Made by a program: the position numbers and the translations under genes. DNA of 64,000 nucleotides from Macrotrachela quadricornifera (lineage: Eukaryota; Rotifera; Eurotatoria; Philodinida; Philodinidae): NCBI GenBank assembly GCA_022393335.1, contig JAJEKB010020807.1:62001-126000 (forward strand), read 5' to 3'. How positions within the stretch are numbered: position 1 is the first letter of the stretch; each line of letters begins with the position of its first letter. Shown piece after piece: positions 23,536-36,320 of the stretch. The notes under the pieces are model-generated. The model was not told the origin of the DNA, searched no databases, and saw only the letters and a program-made list of their open reading frames with translations.

Positions 23536-24567
23536 AATTTATCTTATTGTACATTCTTGACTGAATAAATAGTATTGATTTCTTTCTGAATTGTACTTTA
23601 GGAATACATCGATTTTCATCATTTTTGATAATTATTTATAGCAATGCTGCAACTTCTTTTGCGTAGTATGAGTTGTTTATTAGATTTTCCGTAAATTACA
23701 CTAAAGTCACAAACATTCGACAGTGTTGATATTGACGTGTAGTGTTACACACTCACTCGCACTTCCTTGGACTCTTAGAATTCTTTGAGTTCTTCACGAA
23801 CACCTGGTGTGTGTATTCTATGTGATTCTTGGATTGCTTGAATTCTTCATGGATTCAGAATTCACGGAATTAAGTCACTGCTGATAATTTCTATTATTTT
23901 AATCAAACATATTTTTAAATTCTTAGAACAATTTATTCTACAGATAGCTAGATGATCGTACTTGAAAGATGCACAGTTCAAATTTAGTTCTTCTCAGAAG
24001 AATTGAACTTAACTCTTGTCCTAGAGTTTATATACCTCTAATCATCTTTACATTCAGTCAACGAAAATGGGAATAATTTATGCAATATACAGCGATAGAA
24101 TAAAGAATTATTCTGTGCAGTATAATATAGATGTATTTATATGCTCGAAATATTCTTCGATCTAAGACAGAGACTGTCACAGAATGCTTTTCAACAGATA
24201 TGATTATAAACCTGTTAGATGTTATATTAGGCGTTTTACATCGTCAAGATTATTTTCAAATTTTTCTAGTCAATTAAAGTTATAACGAATTTAAAAAAAT
24301 AAAATTTGGTGAATATTTTTCATTAATGAAACAAAAAGAAGAATCTTATTAATGAAAGAATCCATTTAGTTTCGTGAAAGCCTTTCAAACAAACTTATGT
24401 GACAAATTAACAGGACAGCCCTGTGGGCTCGTTCTAATGACCGTCTCTGATCTAAGAGACGATGCGATTATTCTTCAGAAATGATTATACAAAAATTTTC
24501 TGGAATAAATTTTTATTTTCAAGATTAAATCGGAGTAATCTTACAATACTAAAACATGTCTTAGACA
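23536..24567. other. Intergenic, nothing recognised
   Basis: Near 23770-23880 there is a loose cluster of TTCTTGGATT and GAATTCTT-like words. No gene or clear repeat unit was found. Confidence 0.4.
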
Positions 24568-26355
24568 TCAAATTAAACGAATTTTATTATTTTTGTCGAA
24601 GATTTGGCTTAGATCATCATCGTTGTTCATATACAGTTGAGCTAAATCTGAATGAATCCAAAGAATCGGTTGATCAATATGTGCTAATGTTGACAAATGA
24701 TCATGATAATGATTGTTTATTGTCGAATTTTTTTTAATAAATATTGGAATATATTTATCGATTTTATATTCTAAACTTAGTCGAATTTCAAATGACATTG
24801 AATGTGGTCCTTTATTTTTTCTTAATCTTAAACCAGCTGTACCATGCCATGGTTGTCGGTGTAAATTTGGACCACATTTTATTAAAAATTGATCATAATC
24901 CGATGATTTATTATGTATACTTAAACGAATTGTTCCTGGTAGTAAAAATTGTATATCATCTAATTCATATTTATTTTTATTCAATGTTTGTGATTCATAT
25001 GAAGATATATATTTCGATGCATTGATTAAACTTGAAAATAATAAATTTTGTCTTAATAATTCTCGATTGGTATCATCAATTTGAGGTTGATATATTTGTG
25101 CTAAGATTTTTAATTCATCACTTGGTGAAAGTTGTGCATTAGCTAATTCAGGATGAAAACGACTATGTAATATTGGTTCAATCAATTGTGATAGATTATT
25201 GTTTAAAGTTAATTTATCAACTAAAGAAAGAAAACTTTCTCGTGTTGTACAACACATTAAATCATGTTTAGCTTGAAAAAATGGTTTTGAAAATTCTTCA
25301 AATTTATCTTCATATACTTCAGCCCGTCGTTTAATAAATGAATTTAGATTTGAACAATTATTATTTTGTTGTTCTAATTGTTCATGTGATGTTAATATTA
25401 TATGTTCATTAATACCCAATTCTTCTGCTATTTGATTTAAACATTTTGAATACGATTGAATATGTTTATCTAAATCAGTATCATAACAAGCATATCGATG
25501 AGCATCTTGTACAACAAACAAACGAATTGATTTTGTTTGAATTTGAATAACTTCTGTAATTGATTGTAGAAACCATGTTATTGTATAATTATGATTAGCA
25601 AATACACGTAATAATAATTCGGTCTTTTCAATATTAATTACATGATAATTATTATTTAATTCTTCTCGTAAAACATTGAGTGAAATTCGATTATGTTTCC
25701 GTTGATATTCTGATGAAAAATCAGTAGTAGTCATTGATTTTATTGTTAAAACTGTTTCAATACTTTGTTTTAAATCAGTAACAGTTTCTACTGATGTATC
25801 AACTTTTTTAAATATTTTTATTAAATTTTGAGCATATCGTTCTGTTGCTATGAGCATTGCCTTGATGATAGACCATAATTGTAAGAATGAAATAATTTCT
25901 CCTAGATCTGGCAAATACCCATCATTCTTAGCTTTATTTTGATCACGATTTGGCAACATAAGAATAGAAAATCTTAATCCATCATTGCTTATTAAACCAT
26001 TTCGTATTAATATTTCGCGTCTGTGGAGAGAATTTTCTTCCGATGGAATTGAACCACGACGAATGCCATTACTAAATAAAATTTCAATAATTCGATGAAC
26101 GAGTGTTATAGATGTATTTGTTCCGCATCGTTTTTCTGTATTTACAACTATCTTTTCAGCTAACATATCAGCTTCTTGTTTCATTTTCGGATATATTATT
26201 TTTCGTACAAAATCTGAAGTAATTTCAAAACTTTGATAATGTGATTCATTTCTCCAAGTACTGCTTGTTAAATAATGATCGAATTGTTGTTCAAGTTGTT
26301 TGAACAAATCGTACGTACCCAAATCCGAATTATAAGTTGTTTGTGTGATTGACAT
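24568..26355 (-). CDS. DIT1/PvcA-type isonitrile (isocyanide) synthase-like protein
   Basis: An intronless 595-residue frame. Landmarks of the pyoverdine/dityrosine (DIT1_PvcA) family occur in order: FSILMLPNRD (129-138), then YLPDLGE (147-153), then RLFVVQDAHRY (278-288, where the family has a substrate-pocket strand) followed by YDTDLDKHIQSYSKCL, and near the C terminus PGTIRLSIH (473-481) and QPWHG (501-505). In the bacterial and fungal enzymes this domain turns an amino acid (Tyr, Trp or Val) plus ribulose-5-phosphate into an isonitrile. The protein is longer than bacterial PvcA (about 330 residues), with extra helical sequence around 185-260 and 340-460. No partner oxygenase gene lies adjacent. 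Candidate horizontal acquisition from fungi or bacteria; substrate not predictable. The family call is from motifs only. Confidence 0.6.
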   Translation of the reverse strand: MSITQTTYNSDLGTYDLFKQLEQQFDHYLTSSTWRNESHYQSFEITSDFVRKIIYPKMKQEADMLAEKIVVNTEKRCGTNTSITLVHRIIEILFSNGIRRGSIPSEENSLHRREILIRNGLISNDGLRFSILMLPNRDQNKAKNDGYLPDLGEIISFLQLWSIIKAMLIATERYAQNLIKIFKKVDTSVETVTDLKQSIETVLTIKSMTTTDFSSEYQRKHNRISLNVLREELNNNYHVINIEKTELLLRVFANHNYTITWFLQSITEVIQIQTKSIRLFVVQDAHRYACYDTDLDKHIQSYSKCLNQIAEELGINEHIILTSHEQLEQQNNNCSNLNSFIKRRAEVYEDKFEEFSKPFFQAKHDLMCCTTRESFLSLVDKLTLNNNLSQLIEPILHSRFHPELANAQLSPSDELKILAQIYQPQIDDTNRELLRQNLLFSSLINASKYISSYESQTLNKNKYELDDIQFLLPGTIRLSIHNKSSDYDQFLIKCGPNLHRQPWHGTAGLRLRKNKGPHSMSFEIRLSLEYKIDKYIPIFIKKNSTINNHYHDHLSTLAHIDQPILWIHSDLAQLYMNNDDDLSQIFDKNNKIRLI

Positions 26356-26773
26356 TGATTAGTATAAATAGATGATTTTTTTTTATGATATGAAAAACTA
26401 CTTATAGAATTCGAATATATATACACATATGCGCGAATTTTTCTTCGAATCGTATGACATCACAAGTTTATTCCAGCAAATCTGGAAATTGCGAAATATT
26501 TAATTATATTTTGTTTGTATCAACTTTCTTTCAGAAAAAAGAATAGTCATGTGATAATTCAAAGATTAGGAGACGGAAATGCAAGAGGATTTTAAAAAAA
26601 TTTCCGTTGCCAAACAGTGCGAAGTTTCCAATTATTGAAAAGAGAAAGAGTATAGTTTGTACCCTATTTTCGAGATCATCAAGTAGAAATCATCATTTTC
26701 CTGGGTAAATACCTTCTTCCTATGACCTGGAATTTTGAAGTTGATTGTATGATGAATATTTCGTAATATCATA
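26356..26773. other. Upstream region of the isonitrile synthase-like gene
   Basis: A short TA-rich patch at 26419-26432 is the only TATA-like feature. Nothing else was recognised. Confidence 0.3.
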
Positions 26774-27664
26774 AAAGAATACTGGATGAGTCATAATAGT
26801 TGTGTCAGTTAGTATTTTGCGAATATCTCAGTACGGATCAATCATATAATTTTGATTCCTTTTTTTAAAAGATGTGCCGTTGAAAGCTCTGCAAAAGCTG
26901 TATGAACAAATATAAATTGTCCGTTTGCTTGATTGCTTGCTTGTGTCCATAAAGGTTCAAAAAAACATAACCGTTAATCAAAGGATAATCGGGGTCGAGG
27001 AATTCAAAACTGAAGTTAGTTTTCTAAAAATTTTTTGAAGCTCAATTTTTTAAATATAAACGACAAACTTTTAACAAAAAACATCTGTTTTTATGAAGTT
27101 TGGTCAAAGGCAATTGAGGCCAAAGAACTTGCATCTGACTTCGGTTTCTTGAATTCTATAAATGAATAGCTTGACGGTAGTTTAGAAACAAGATTTCTAC
27201 GAGAAAGAGATGAGCGAGTCTTTAGTCGAGATTTATTCAAAATAAAAAATGTTGTAAATAGTTTTGAACACTCGTGGCAGCATTATGCATGTCTTTAATT
27301 TTAACCAATTCGAAAAATCATCTGAGCAAATCAATTGGTACCTGTTCACAGAGGTTTTTGTAGAGCTTTTGACAGCAGCGCATCTTCTGAACAAAAATTC
27401 AAGATATTGGAATTTTCTCAAATCGAGATATTTGCAAAACAAAAAAGCCTTTCAAAAATTTAAGACGATGCGATTTTGCATCATCATGTGATCTAATCAT
27501 TTTGAGTATAAGAGACATTTATCAGAACAAGTCAATAGGAATTTGTTCATACAGTTTTCGACGGCGCATATTTTGAAAAAAAGAATCAAGATTATACGAT
27601 TGGCTGGTGCTGAGATATTCACAAAATACTAACTGACACAATCATTATGACTCATTCTATCCTA
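26774..27664. mobile_element. TIR element, about 0.9 kb, non-autonomous
   Basis: The left arm 26774-26912 and right arm 27541-27664 are reverse complements. Outer shared words on the plus strand are GATGAGTCATAAT and TGTGTCAGTTAGTATTTTG; the inner limit is CTGTATGAACAAAT. Inside, a diverged direct copy of the arm sequence occurs around 27370-27440, so the element has internal duplication. No transposase frame was recognised. Confidence 0.75.
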
Positions 27665-28822
27665 GTAAGTTGGTAAAAAGTTGTATTTCGTTTTATAATT
27701 TCGAAATTCAGTTTATTTTGGCATTATGAAATATAGAACGCAAGCAATACAAACTAAATTATTGTATTGGCTTTTTCCAATATTTAGCGAAGGATTTATT
27801 TGTCATAAATCAAAGATCGATCACATGAGACGTACAAACATAAAAAATATTGATAGAATGCAAAGAAGACATAGAAAGTCGTTGAATATCGAGCAAGCAT
27901 AGAACAATTTTATTGATTCTTTTAATATGATGAAATAAATGAGTCAGAAAAAAAAACTTTTCAAGAAAAATTTCATACAAACAGTATTCGAGAGCAGAAA
28001 GTACTCAGCAGATTCAAAGGCCAAAATCATCAAGTCGAAACAATATTCATTGGCTAGCTGTGCTTGACGTGTTTGAAACTTCATTTCCTTATATTTGCAA
28101 AGAATCAATGCAAAAATCTTGGGCTGTAAGCAGCATATAAGACATGGCACGTGTTTATTGTTACATAGTTTGTCATTATTAATTAATCTTAAATAAAGAA
28201 GAAAAAATTCAAAAAATCATATAATGAGAAAGCAAATTGATGAAGACTATGCACATCATTTTTCACATCTTTCCGTCAGTTTCACTATCAAATATTACAA
28301 AAAAGAATTATGCTTGATCGAACAAAATATTTAATAAAATGAAAAGTAAATATTGAAAATCTTTAAGAAGTTTTAGAATCAGATATTCTTCTTGTAAGAA
28401 ATAATGCAGAGGTAATCATAGAGTTCATTTTATTACATAACTACGAAGCAACAAATTAGTCAAAACAAAAATTTTTAATATTTTTTTGTGATAATAAAAA
28501 GTATGTATCCAAATTTTTGAAAATATGACACTAGTGTCAGATGTTATATATTCTCATAGTTCGTTCTATAAACATACAGAATCATTTTTGCTCTTTCTAT
28601 TATTTTTAGTGACGCATTATTATTTATGCTCTTACATGACAACAGAATCACAGGAAGTAAGCCAGTCGATATTAATAGAAATACGAAATTTTTTCCAACA
28701 AATTTGACTTTCATTTTAGAGAATAAATATATGGACTATTTTTACCATTACTTTGAAATTGCAATTCTATAATTTACACCTCATTTTTTTCATTTTTCAC
28801 AACTATTCTCATTGACTAAAAC
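27665..28822. other. Intergenic, nothing recognised
   Basis: The region is AT-rich with only short frames lacking motifs. Confidence 0.4.
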
Positions 28823-29430
28823 ATGCCATCAATAAATTTATGTTGTCGTGGTCTTTTGATAGCCCTTGTCTTTGGATGGTTATGTGTTTGTTCAATAAGT
28901 CTTTTGTAAGTTAAATTCTTTCAAATGCGTTTACTGAAATAATCTTTCTCTTTCTTTTTTTTATTCCAGTATAAAAATGATTCATGATAAGAATTGTTCT
29001 CAACATACATTTCGACAAATACTATCATGTATCAAATCATCAACAAATGGAAGTATTGTTACGATTAGTTTTGGTTTATTTACTACAATCATTGGTCTTA
29101 TGTAAGTTCTTTGTTTTAAATATAATGCGAAAAATATTTATATTCCTTTCTAGTTTATTGTTATTTCGAATATGTTTTAAATGTACTTATATGCTCATGT
29201 GGATTAGCCTTCTTCTCTGGACAAGTGCTATTTTATTTTTTGTAGCAACTATTGAACTACTAACAGCTGTACCATCTTTCAATTGGGATTATTATGGTTT
29301 TGCCGTTGGTACATTGCTCATGCTTGTCTTAGCTTCGAGCATGTTAATTAGTTGGAACAGTGTCGAAAAGAATAAAAAGCCAGTAGATGCTTTTCTTTTT
29401 CAGCCACTTATGCGAGTACAAAGTGTATAG
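28823..29430 (+). CDS. Small four-transmembrane (tetraspan) protein, 3 exons
   Basis: Exons 28823-28905, 28970-29101 and 29154-29430 join to 163 residues (introns 64 and 52 nt, donors GTAAGT twice, acceptors TTCCAG and TTCTAG). Four hydrophobic segments are evident: about residues 8-30, 55-77, 84-104 and 117-140. The first extracellular loop has two cysteines (NCSQHTFRQILSC). The layout is that of claudin/PMP22/MARVEL-like tetraspans, but I do not see the claudin W-GLW-C-C signature, so the family is left open. It begins MPSINLCCRG, with a possible palmitoylation site at the double cysteine. AATAAA lies at 29496-29501. Confidence 0.7.
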
Positions 29431-29755
29431 GTCTTATTTTCAAGTTAATAGTGCTCTAACTAATCTAGAAAAGAAAAACGATAGAACACTATTACAATAA
29501 ATATGTTTTTTATTTGTTTTGAAAATATTGCTTTTTATTATTAATACAAAATCATCACAAACTATTTATATATAAGTAACAAATACGGACTGTGTTGTAG
29601 ATTGCTCATACAATGTTGGTAAAAAGATAAACTGGCACTGTATTGATAGTATTTTCGATATTTTTTCGTTCAGACCAATTTATATAAATCGAAATTATGC
29701 ATGCAATAATACCGTTCTATTAGATTTCTTCCTTTTATATGAATACGAGCAACTT

Positions 29756-31014
29756 ACGAGGGAACATTCCCAACTGTTTAATCGCTTTTGAATCGACTAG
29801 AGTCTGAAACGATACACCTCAGTGAGTTATTAAATACCCTGTGAGCGTGCGTCCTATCGGATCGCTCAGGTGACTAACTCAGAAGATGCGATAATAAATA
29901 GTGATTATGTATTGTAAAGGAATCAGCGCTATTTATAGCACGAGCAAGCAATGATGAACAGAAGTGGGAACATCCCGATGAAAGAAACGACAGGAAAAAT
30001 TATATATACACATATACATGAAAGAAAAGAGGCTGATGGTATGCCATCCTCTAACATACCCTAGAGGGATTTAGTTTTCTGGGCTTCGTTAGTTGAGAGA
30101 TACATCGTTATAACTATATCAATTTTGTTACGTTACATGGTATTGAAAACTAATCGAAACTTTCATCTCGTTCGAAATTGTTTGAGTGAGGCTTTTCAAA
30201 ATACGATTAACACTCTCCATATTTGTATGCAACTTATTTTTGATACTGATCAATAATATACAACGTGATGATATATATATATATATACGTATAGGTTCAG
30301 TATGACCATGTGCTCTCCTAGATTCTCTCTCTTTCGCCTCACATATTCATTTTATTCCAGACGAAATGTAAATAATTTTTTCCTTTCTGGTTGATTATTG
30401 CTTGCTAGTATCGAAGACCATATACAAATCACATGTTTGAACAAAAGAAATACATTTTGATTGCATTAGTAGAATACGTATTCCGAGTGACGATAAATGC
30501 TCGAAAATTAAGCTTAATATATCAGTACAATGTATTATGTACTAAATCGTATGTGAATAGATTCTTCCAACTCTCATTAACTAGAGCATCAACAAACAAA
30601 CAAACAAATATTCTCGTATTCGTATTAACAATGAGATGAATTTTGGCTAAAAATATCAGATGAATCAGAGTATATCTTGTTTTACAATGATTCTGTGTTA
30701 TATGATATAGAATGTCCTCATATCTTTGATCGAAAAGATTGATTTGTCTTTAAACTATGAGATCGTAAGAAGTACTAGATATTTTTCTAATGGTAGAAAT
30801 TCAAAATAGATCACAAAACGCCTAGCTAAGTTATTAAATATATTGTAACAACACCATATAGCATAACAAAATTGATACAGTTATAACGGTGTATCTCAAT
30901 TAAGGAAGCCCGAAAAACCAAACCCTTCTAGAGTATTTTATAACTCACTGAGGTCTATCGTTTGAGACCTTAGTCGATTCAAAAGCGATTAAACAGGTGG
31001 GAATGTTTCCACGT
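29756..31014. mobile_element. TIR element interrupted by a solo LTR
   Basis: The right arm 30880-31014 is the reverse complement of a left arm split into 29756-29839 and 30057-30115. Shared plus-strand words are GTTTAATCGCTTTTGAATCG, CTCAGTGAGTTAT and CGTTATAAC. The middle (30116-30879) has a TA repeat (30271-30287) and no recognised gene. Removing the insertion restores a collinear arm of about 140 bp. Confidence 0.75.
29840..30056. mobile_element. Solo LTR, 217 bp, with 5-bp target duplication
   Basis: The insert begins TGTGAGCG and ends TCTAACA (TG to CA ends) and is flanked by the direct repeat TACCC (29835-29839 and 30057-30061). The uninterrupted opposite arm of the host element lacks it. 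It contains CTATTTATAGC (a TATA-like box) and AATAAA, as expected for an LTR promoter and polyadenylation signal. The strand of the parent retrotransposon cannot be set from the LTR alone. Confidence 0.7.
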
Positions 31015-34000
31015 TAGAAACAAAATACTGAGATTTTTTTTATTGATTTAGCAGGAATATGAGCAAACTTTTGGTTGAAAGATGAAGGTTTTAAGAAAGC
31101 TAATCTATAACCGATATGAATCATGCGAGAACTTCTTAGATTTAATAACAAATATCAATGTAAGATAGTACAAGATCAATTATTGTAAAATTGATTAGAT
31201 TAGTCATAGATTTATTTTATATTTCTGTGGTGACGCGTAAAAAATATTTCATTTCGTATCTGAATTGTGGATAAGCTCTCATGACGAAATTATTTAGTAG
31301 AACTATATCAGTGTATGTCTAATAAAAGTCTCTTTTCAAGTGATGTTAAACGTAGTTTTCGTGTCCAAAGTAGGATACATAAAATGCTGAGGATAGATGA
31401 GTGTGTGAATGTAGAACATCATGTAAATAGTTTTACTACTTTACCGATTTTATAGTACATAATCGAGAAAGAGTTGATAACAATTTTTTGGTGCCGAATG
31501 AAGATAATCTTAACAGTGTGTTTTTTACCCATTGATATTATCCTAATTAGACTACAGAAACTTAGTTACCAGTCTACGACCAACTAATGAAGAATTTGTG
31601 AGCTTGATTTTTTCGTCAAAGGAAAGATATACTTCGACAGTAATGCTTTCTTTTAAAGTTTAATTAAAGGTGGTGGCAAGCCGAGGAATTTGAATTTATC
31701 AGTGATTTCTCAAAACAATCTTGAGGGTGTTGGATCTTTCGGTCAATGATCATGAATTTTTTTAATAAAACGAATCCTCCTTAGAAAGTGTATAACTATG
31801 CGAAAGTGCTTGTCTCTAATCAAGATAACTAATCTCAAATATTTTGAGAAATTGCTTAGACATTGAAGTTCCTTAGTTGCAAAAGTTTTTGATCAAACTT
31901 TTTAAAAAAGTATTAGTTTTGAACAACAGTCTTCTCCGGACGAAAAAATCAAATTCATAAATCTTCCTTCATTCCATATCTAGTGACGCAACGATTCAGC
32001 AACAATAACTTCTATTTCTAAATTAGACATTATAAAAGTATGCGAACTTTACTGAAGATAGTCAAAAAGAAACAAACTGATCTCTAATGGTAGAAGTTAT
32101 AAGAAATCCTTAGAAACTCAAAAATTATTGTAAATCACTAAAAATTATCATTCATAAGATAATAAGCAAAAGTACCGACTTGTATAGATCCCTAATGATT
32201 TCAAATGATTTCCGCTATTGAAATGAGTTTGTTATCATGAAATAATGATCAAAAATAAACAATGAGCTGTCTTTTCTCAAGATTTCAAATATCTTACCAT
32301 CAGTTCTCTACATAAAAAATGTTAGTTGACTGAATTTAGATCGAGATAAACTTTTTATATTGAAATGCCTTCTTAGATGTAACTATGTCCATAATAATAT
32401 TATCTTTCGGTGATTTTCATTTCTTTTTTCTATCGGTTTCTGTACTTCTATCTACATATACATTGATGATAATGAATCCATATCTTCAACTAGTTCAATT
32501 GATAATTTATGATGTATTAGTCCACACTATCAAAATTGATACTACTGTTTTGATGTTTGTTGCAAGATTACCAATTAATCGTCAAAAGTGACACCATTTT
32601 GATGATACAATTGTTCATTTTGTTATAAAAATTAACATGAACAAAAAAAAAGAATTCTTTATGTATATAACACTGATTACTTTGTTATCAAGGTAACTTT
32701 AAACGACAGAAAAAATATTTATTTTTATGAAACAGCCGGTATGGTTGATATTCGCTGAAAAACTATCGATTGATCGCAATTGATGAAAGTACTACATGAT
32801 TCACATTTATTTAAACAGACAACTGGAAAACAAATCTAAACTGACAAGAAACAACTTAGTTTATTGAAATAAAGAATTATGAACCAACAATATCATTATG
32901 TACAAGTAACTATCGACTGAATTCTATTTTTCTCATTATCTCTTACTGGTCGTTGGATTCTGCTCTGATAACTATACTTAATACATATACACGGATTGTT
33001 AGTGACAGCTATTCTATAAAATCCAGTCTTTAAACTTTCTGTTAAGACTTTCGTATGGGGACGTGGAGCATAAATCAGAGTCGATCATAATTTTTTCTGC
33101 TCCACTCCACTCTTAACTTTTTGGTTTTTTGTATAATGTCTGCAGAGACCTATCTAACGCCTCATTTCTTTGCTCAAAATCTCATTCACAGGTGATATAA
33201 AAACCAAAGCAAATTTAAAAAAATAGCGGCTAGCCGCTTCCCTGCTGAAGTCTATTTTCACATAAGTTCATTGTCTTGCGTTCAAAATCACGTTCATTAA
33301 CGTTTCACTAACTCAAAAGAGTTACAGGATCTGTAGCGGAAGGACCTTCTGCAGAAGACTCAAAGAAAAACAAGTAAGGGCATATAGATCTTTAAATAAG
33401 TGCAACCATGTCTACGTTTATGAAACATCGCTGCGAAATCTTAGTTATTTTTTTTACAAGTACCGAATATTTCCGATGTATGAGTTCCTCAAAATCTGAT
33501 TAGATGAAAGCTAGGTTTTGGGAAGCATTTTATTGGCTGAAATTTCAAACAGTTAGAGTCTAATTGGTTAAAAGTACCATGTAAAAAGTTTGCCAATGAC
33601 TGAGTTCCCAGACTCAACAATCTGGTTCTATGTAAGTCGCATATCAAAAATAACTGAGCAGTAATCTTTAAGCCGATGTTCTTTTGGCCCAGGGTGAGGG
33701 TGATTATTTTAGTTGGTCCAATTCTACTTTCGTCAAGGAAATATAATAGTCTTCGTCTCTAAACTTCTGTTACTATTCACTTAAAAAGACATCACATTTT
33801 AAAAGTCGAAGACAAAAAATAATTGTCTTCATCATTCTAATAATACAAATCAAATTCTATGTTTAAAGATTATTACTTTGTAGTAATTATGTAAGACAAG
33901 ACTTAAAAATGCTCACATATAAAATACAATTGATAAATTCTAACAAGGTCATTTTTTCCTGCCAGCTGAATCTGAATATACAATATAAGTGAAATAACAT

Positions 34001-35321
34001 TCTCTTCTGTCTTTGCTCTTTTTTGGAAGAAATTCAGGTTCCTCATGACTTGCATAATTAATGACCCACATTAAGTTCCATGTTGTCTCATTTCTTACTT
34101 TTTAAAGCTCCGATTCAGCCACAATGATTCACTTCCTATCTTCTATTCTTTGCTCATATGTAGTCCTCAAGACCTACGAAAGATCAACTCAAAGGATCCG
34201 AACCACCACTATCAATTTCATAAGATAGGCTCCCAACCAACACTTCCATGAAAACTGCCTCATAAAAAAATCATTATTTTCTTTAAAAAAGCCTTTTTTA
34301 GCGAAAAACATTGTCTGGAAAAATTCAAAAAACTAATAGTACCAATCGATTCCACGACCTCGATGTTTTTTTTATCCTGACAGTCACATATACAAACTTT
34401 TTTTTTTCATATGATCCTCCCTACAGTCGAGGGAAAAATCAATAATTGCATATGGTTACACTTCAAGTATCGCATATCTAGAAGAAACAATCCTATCGAT
34501 CAGATTCCGATGAAATCTGACAGAATTCAATCCATGAATCTTATGAGATAGTTCAATGATGAAATTGAAAATGAAACTGAAATAGTTCTAGGAGACATAA
34601 AAAAACAAATCGAATTAATATCATTGATTATATTTTATATGATTTCTCATCTTTTCTGAGATGAAATAACGCTTAATTTTATATTCATTCACAAGTCATT
34701 CGTCAAAATAAGATAATGAACAATAACATTTTATTATCTGAGATTTTATCAAATCTCGTAGAAAATACTTTTCTTTTTATGCTTCAAGATAATTTTATAT
34801 CGCGATAAATTTCATCTATAAAATAAAAATAGTAACTAATCAACACATATTCTTTTGTCATTATTAGCCTTATTTTCAAGTAACACACCAATTAATCTTT
34901 TTACAGCAATTCACACATTATTGGTCGAATGTTTCACAATAAGTGATGGATACTTTTTCAATATATAATATTTTTTAATAATCATTCAATACACAGAAGT
35001 CTAATACTAAAGAAAAGAGATTTTCTTTAGCTTATAGTATTAAAAAATAATAAAATCACTGTTACGCCTCGTTTTATTATATCAGAAAATGACAATATAA
35101 AATATATCTGTGCAATATAATACATTGATTCAACTCTAGATGAAAGAAAGAAAAAAAGAAATCGATTCTTCCCTTATCAGATATGAGAATAGAATGCTGT
35201 CAATAAATGGAAAAAAATATTTATTCATATTTTATAACAATTCTTTTTGACAGCAGTCAACAATAATAGGAAATTTATTGAAAAATTTTAACAAGAATAT
35301 ATAAGAAATAATCAATGACGT
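31015..35321. other. Long gene-poor stretch
   Basis: I find no convincing gene in 4.3 kb. A plus-strand frame at 32385-32591 (MSIIILSFGDFHFFFL) is hydrophobic but lacks splice or motif support. Scattered T and A runs are frequent. Some decayed mobile DNA is probable but could not be delimited. Confidence 0.4.
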
Positions 35322-36320
35322 TCATGATGTTGTCGATGTTGCTGTATATTCATGCGAATTTCTACGACATAGACGACAATAACCAATAACAATTCCAACT
35401 ATAACAATACTAGAAATAAGTGCTAACCAAAATAGCATTGTAGACGAATAATTTCTATTTTTTGTTACATGATTATTCGATATGACACCTATTTTCTTTT
35501 GTAGTTGTTGTGATGAATCATCTTTTAATTCATTAGACCTGTTTTTAAGACGTAACCAGTTGACTATAGGTTTAAAACGATTAAAGAAATTTGCAACTTC
35601 TTTCCAAACACATTTAAATGTGGATTTACTATTGCATTCGATTGACATGCAAACATATGTAAGTGCCTCATATTTGATTGATTGAAACTCAATACTTCGT
35701 ATTTTCACGTACAACATGCCACTTAATGTTGAAGCATTAGCTACGCAATCTGTGGCCAAAGAAGTATTATTTGAAATTGCACGATACTTGGCAATACACA
35801 TACCACTTGAACAATTAGTAAGTTTTTTTCTGACATAACAACTATCTGTTTGTACATTTGATGTTAGAAGATAATTGAGTTTAGTCTGCAAGGATTGATG
35901 ATCGATATTAGCTAGCCAATAAATCCATTGATCCAGAAAGATTTGATCGCATAAATTATCTGATGTACATACATAATCGATGTAACTAACAATTGAATCA
36001 TTTTCTTTAATCCCTGGTAACCATGTTTCAATGCCTAGGTAGTTACCTGTATGATTAGTATTCTCATTGAATTCGATGATTACAGTACCATTCATTTGAT
36101 CGTAATCAATGTCTATTGTTACATGACATACGCTGCTATTTACATATGAGTACGTTACTTTATTATTAAGTTTCTGTAATGTTGTGAATGTATCATTGTT
36201 TGACGGAATTTCACTTCGTGCAATTTCAAACGATGTATTTCCAATACACGTGAGAGTATAAGCATCTTGTGGATGTGTCAGAACAAGTAGAAGACTAATA
36301 AATATATTCAAGCTTGGCAT
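35322..36320 (-). CDS. Type I single-pass membrane protein, cysteine-rich ectodomain, unknown family
   Basis: An intronless 332-residue frame. A signal peptide (MPSLNIFISLLLVLTHPQDA) precedes an ectodomain with 11 cysteines (25, 65, 118, 124, 161, 170, 175, 192, 224, 229, 237) and many N-glycosylation sequons (for example NTS, NDT, NSS, NHT, NCS, NTS). A membrane helix at about 296-315 (FWLALISSIVIVGIVIGY) is followed by a CRLCRR stop-transfer and a short Ser/Thr tail. The overall plan is a cell-surface glycoprotein. I recognise no domain; a Ly6-like or bdelloid-specific fold is possible. No neighbour suggests a role. Confidence 0.65.
   Translation of the reverse strand: MPSLNIFISLLLVLTHPQDAYTLTCIGNTSFEIARSEIPSNNDTFTTLQKLNNKVTYSYVNSSVCHVTIDIDYDQMNGTVIIEFNENTNHTGNYLGIETWLPGIKENDSIVSYIDYVCTSDNLCDQIFLDQWIYWLANIDHQSLQTKLNYLLTSNVQTDSCYVRKKLTNCSSGMCIAKYRAISNNTSLATDCVANASTLSGMLYVKIRSIEFQSIKYEALTYVCMSIECNSKSTFKCVWKEVANFFNRFKPIVNWLRLKNRSNELKDDSSQQLQKKIGVISNNHVTKNRNYSSTMLFWLALISSIVIVGIVIGYCRLCRRNSHEYTATSTTS

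Noticed and set aside
32385..32591. Hydrophobic 68-residue frame
   Set aside because: No homology, no exon structure, and T-rich composition gives such frames by chance.
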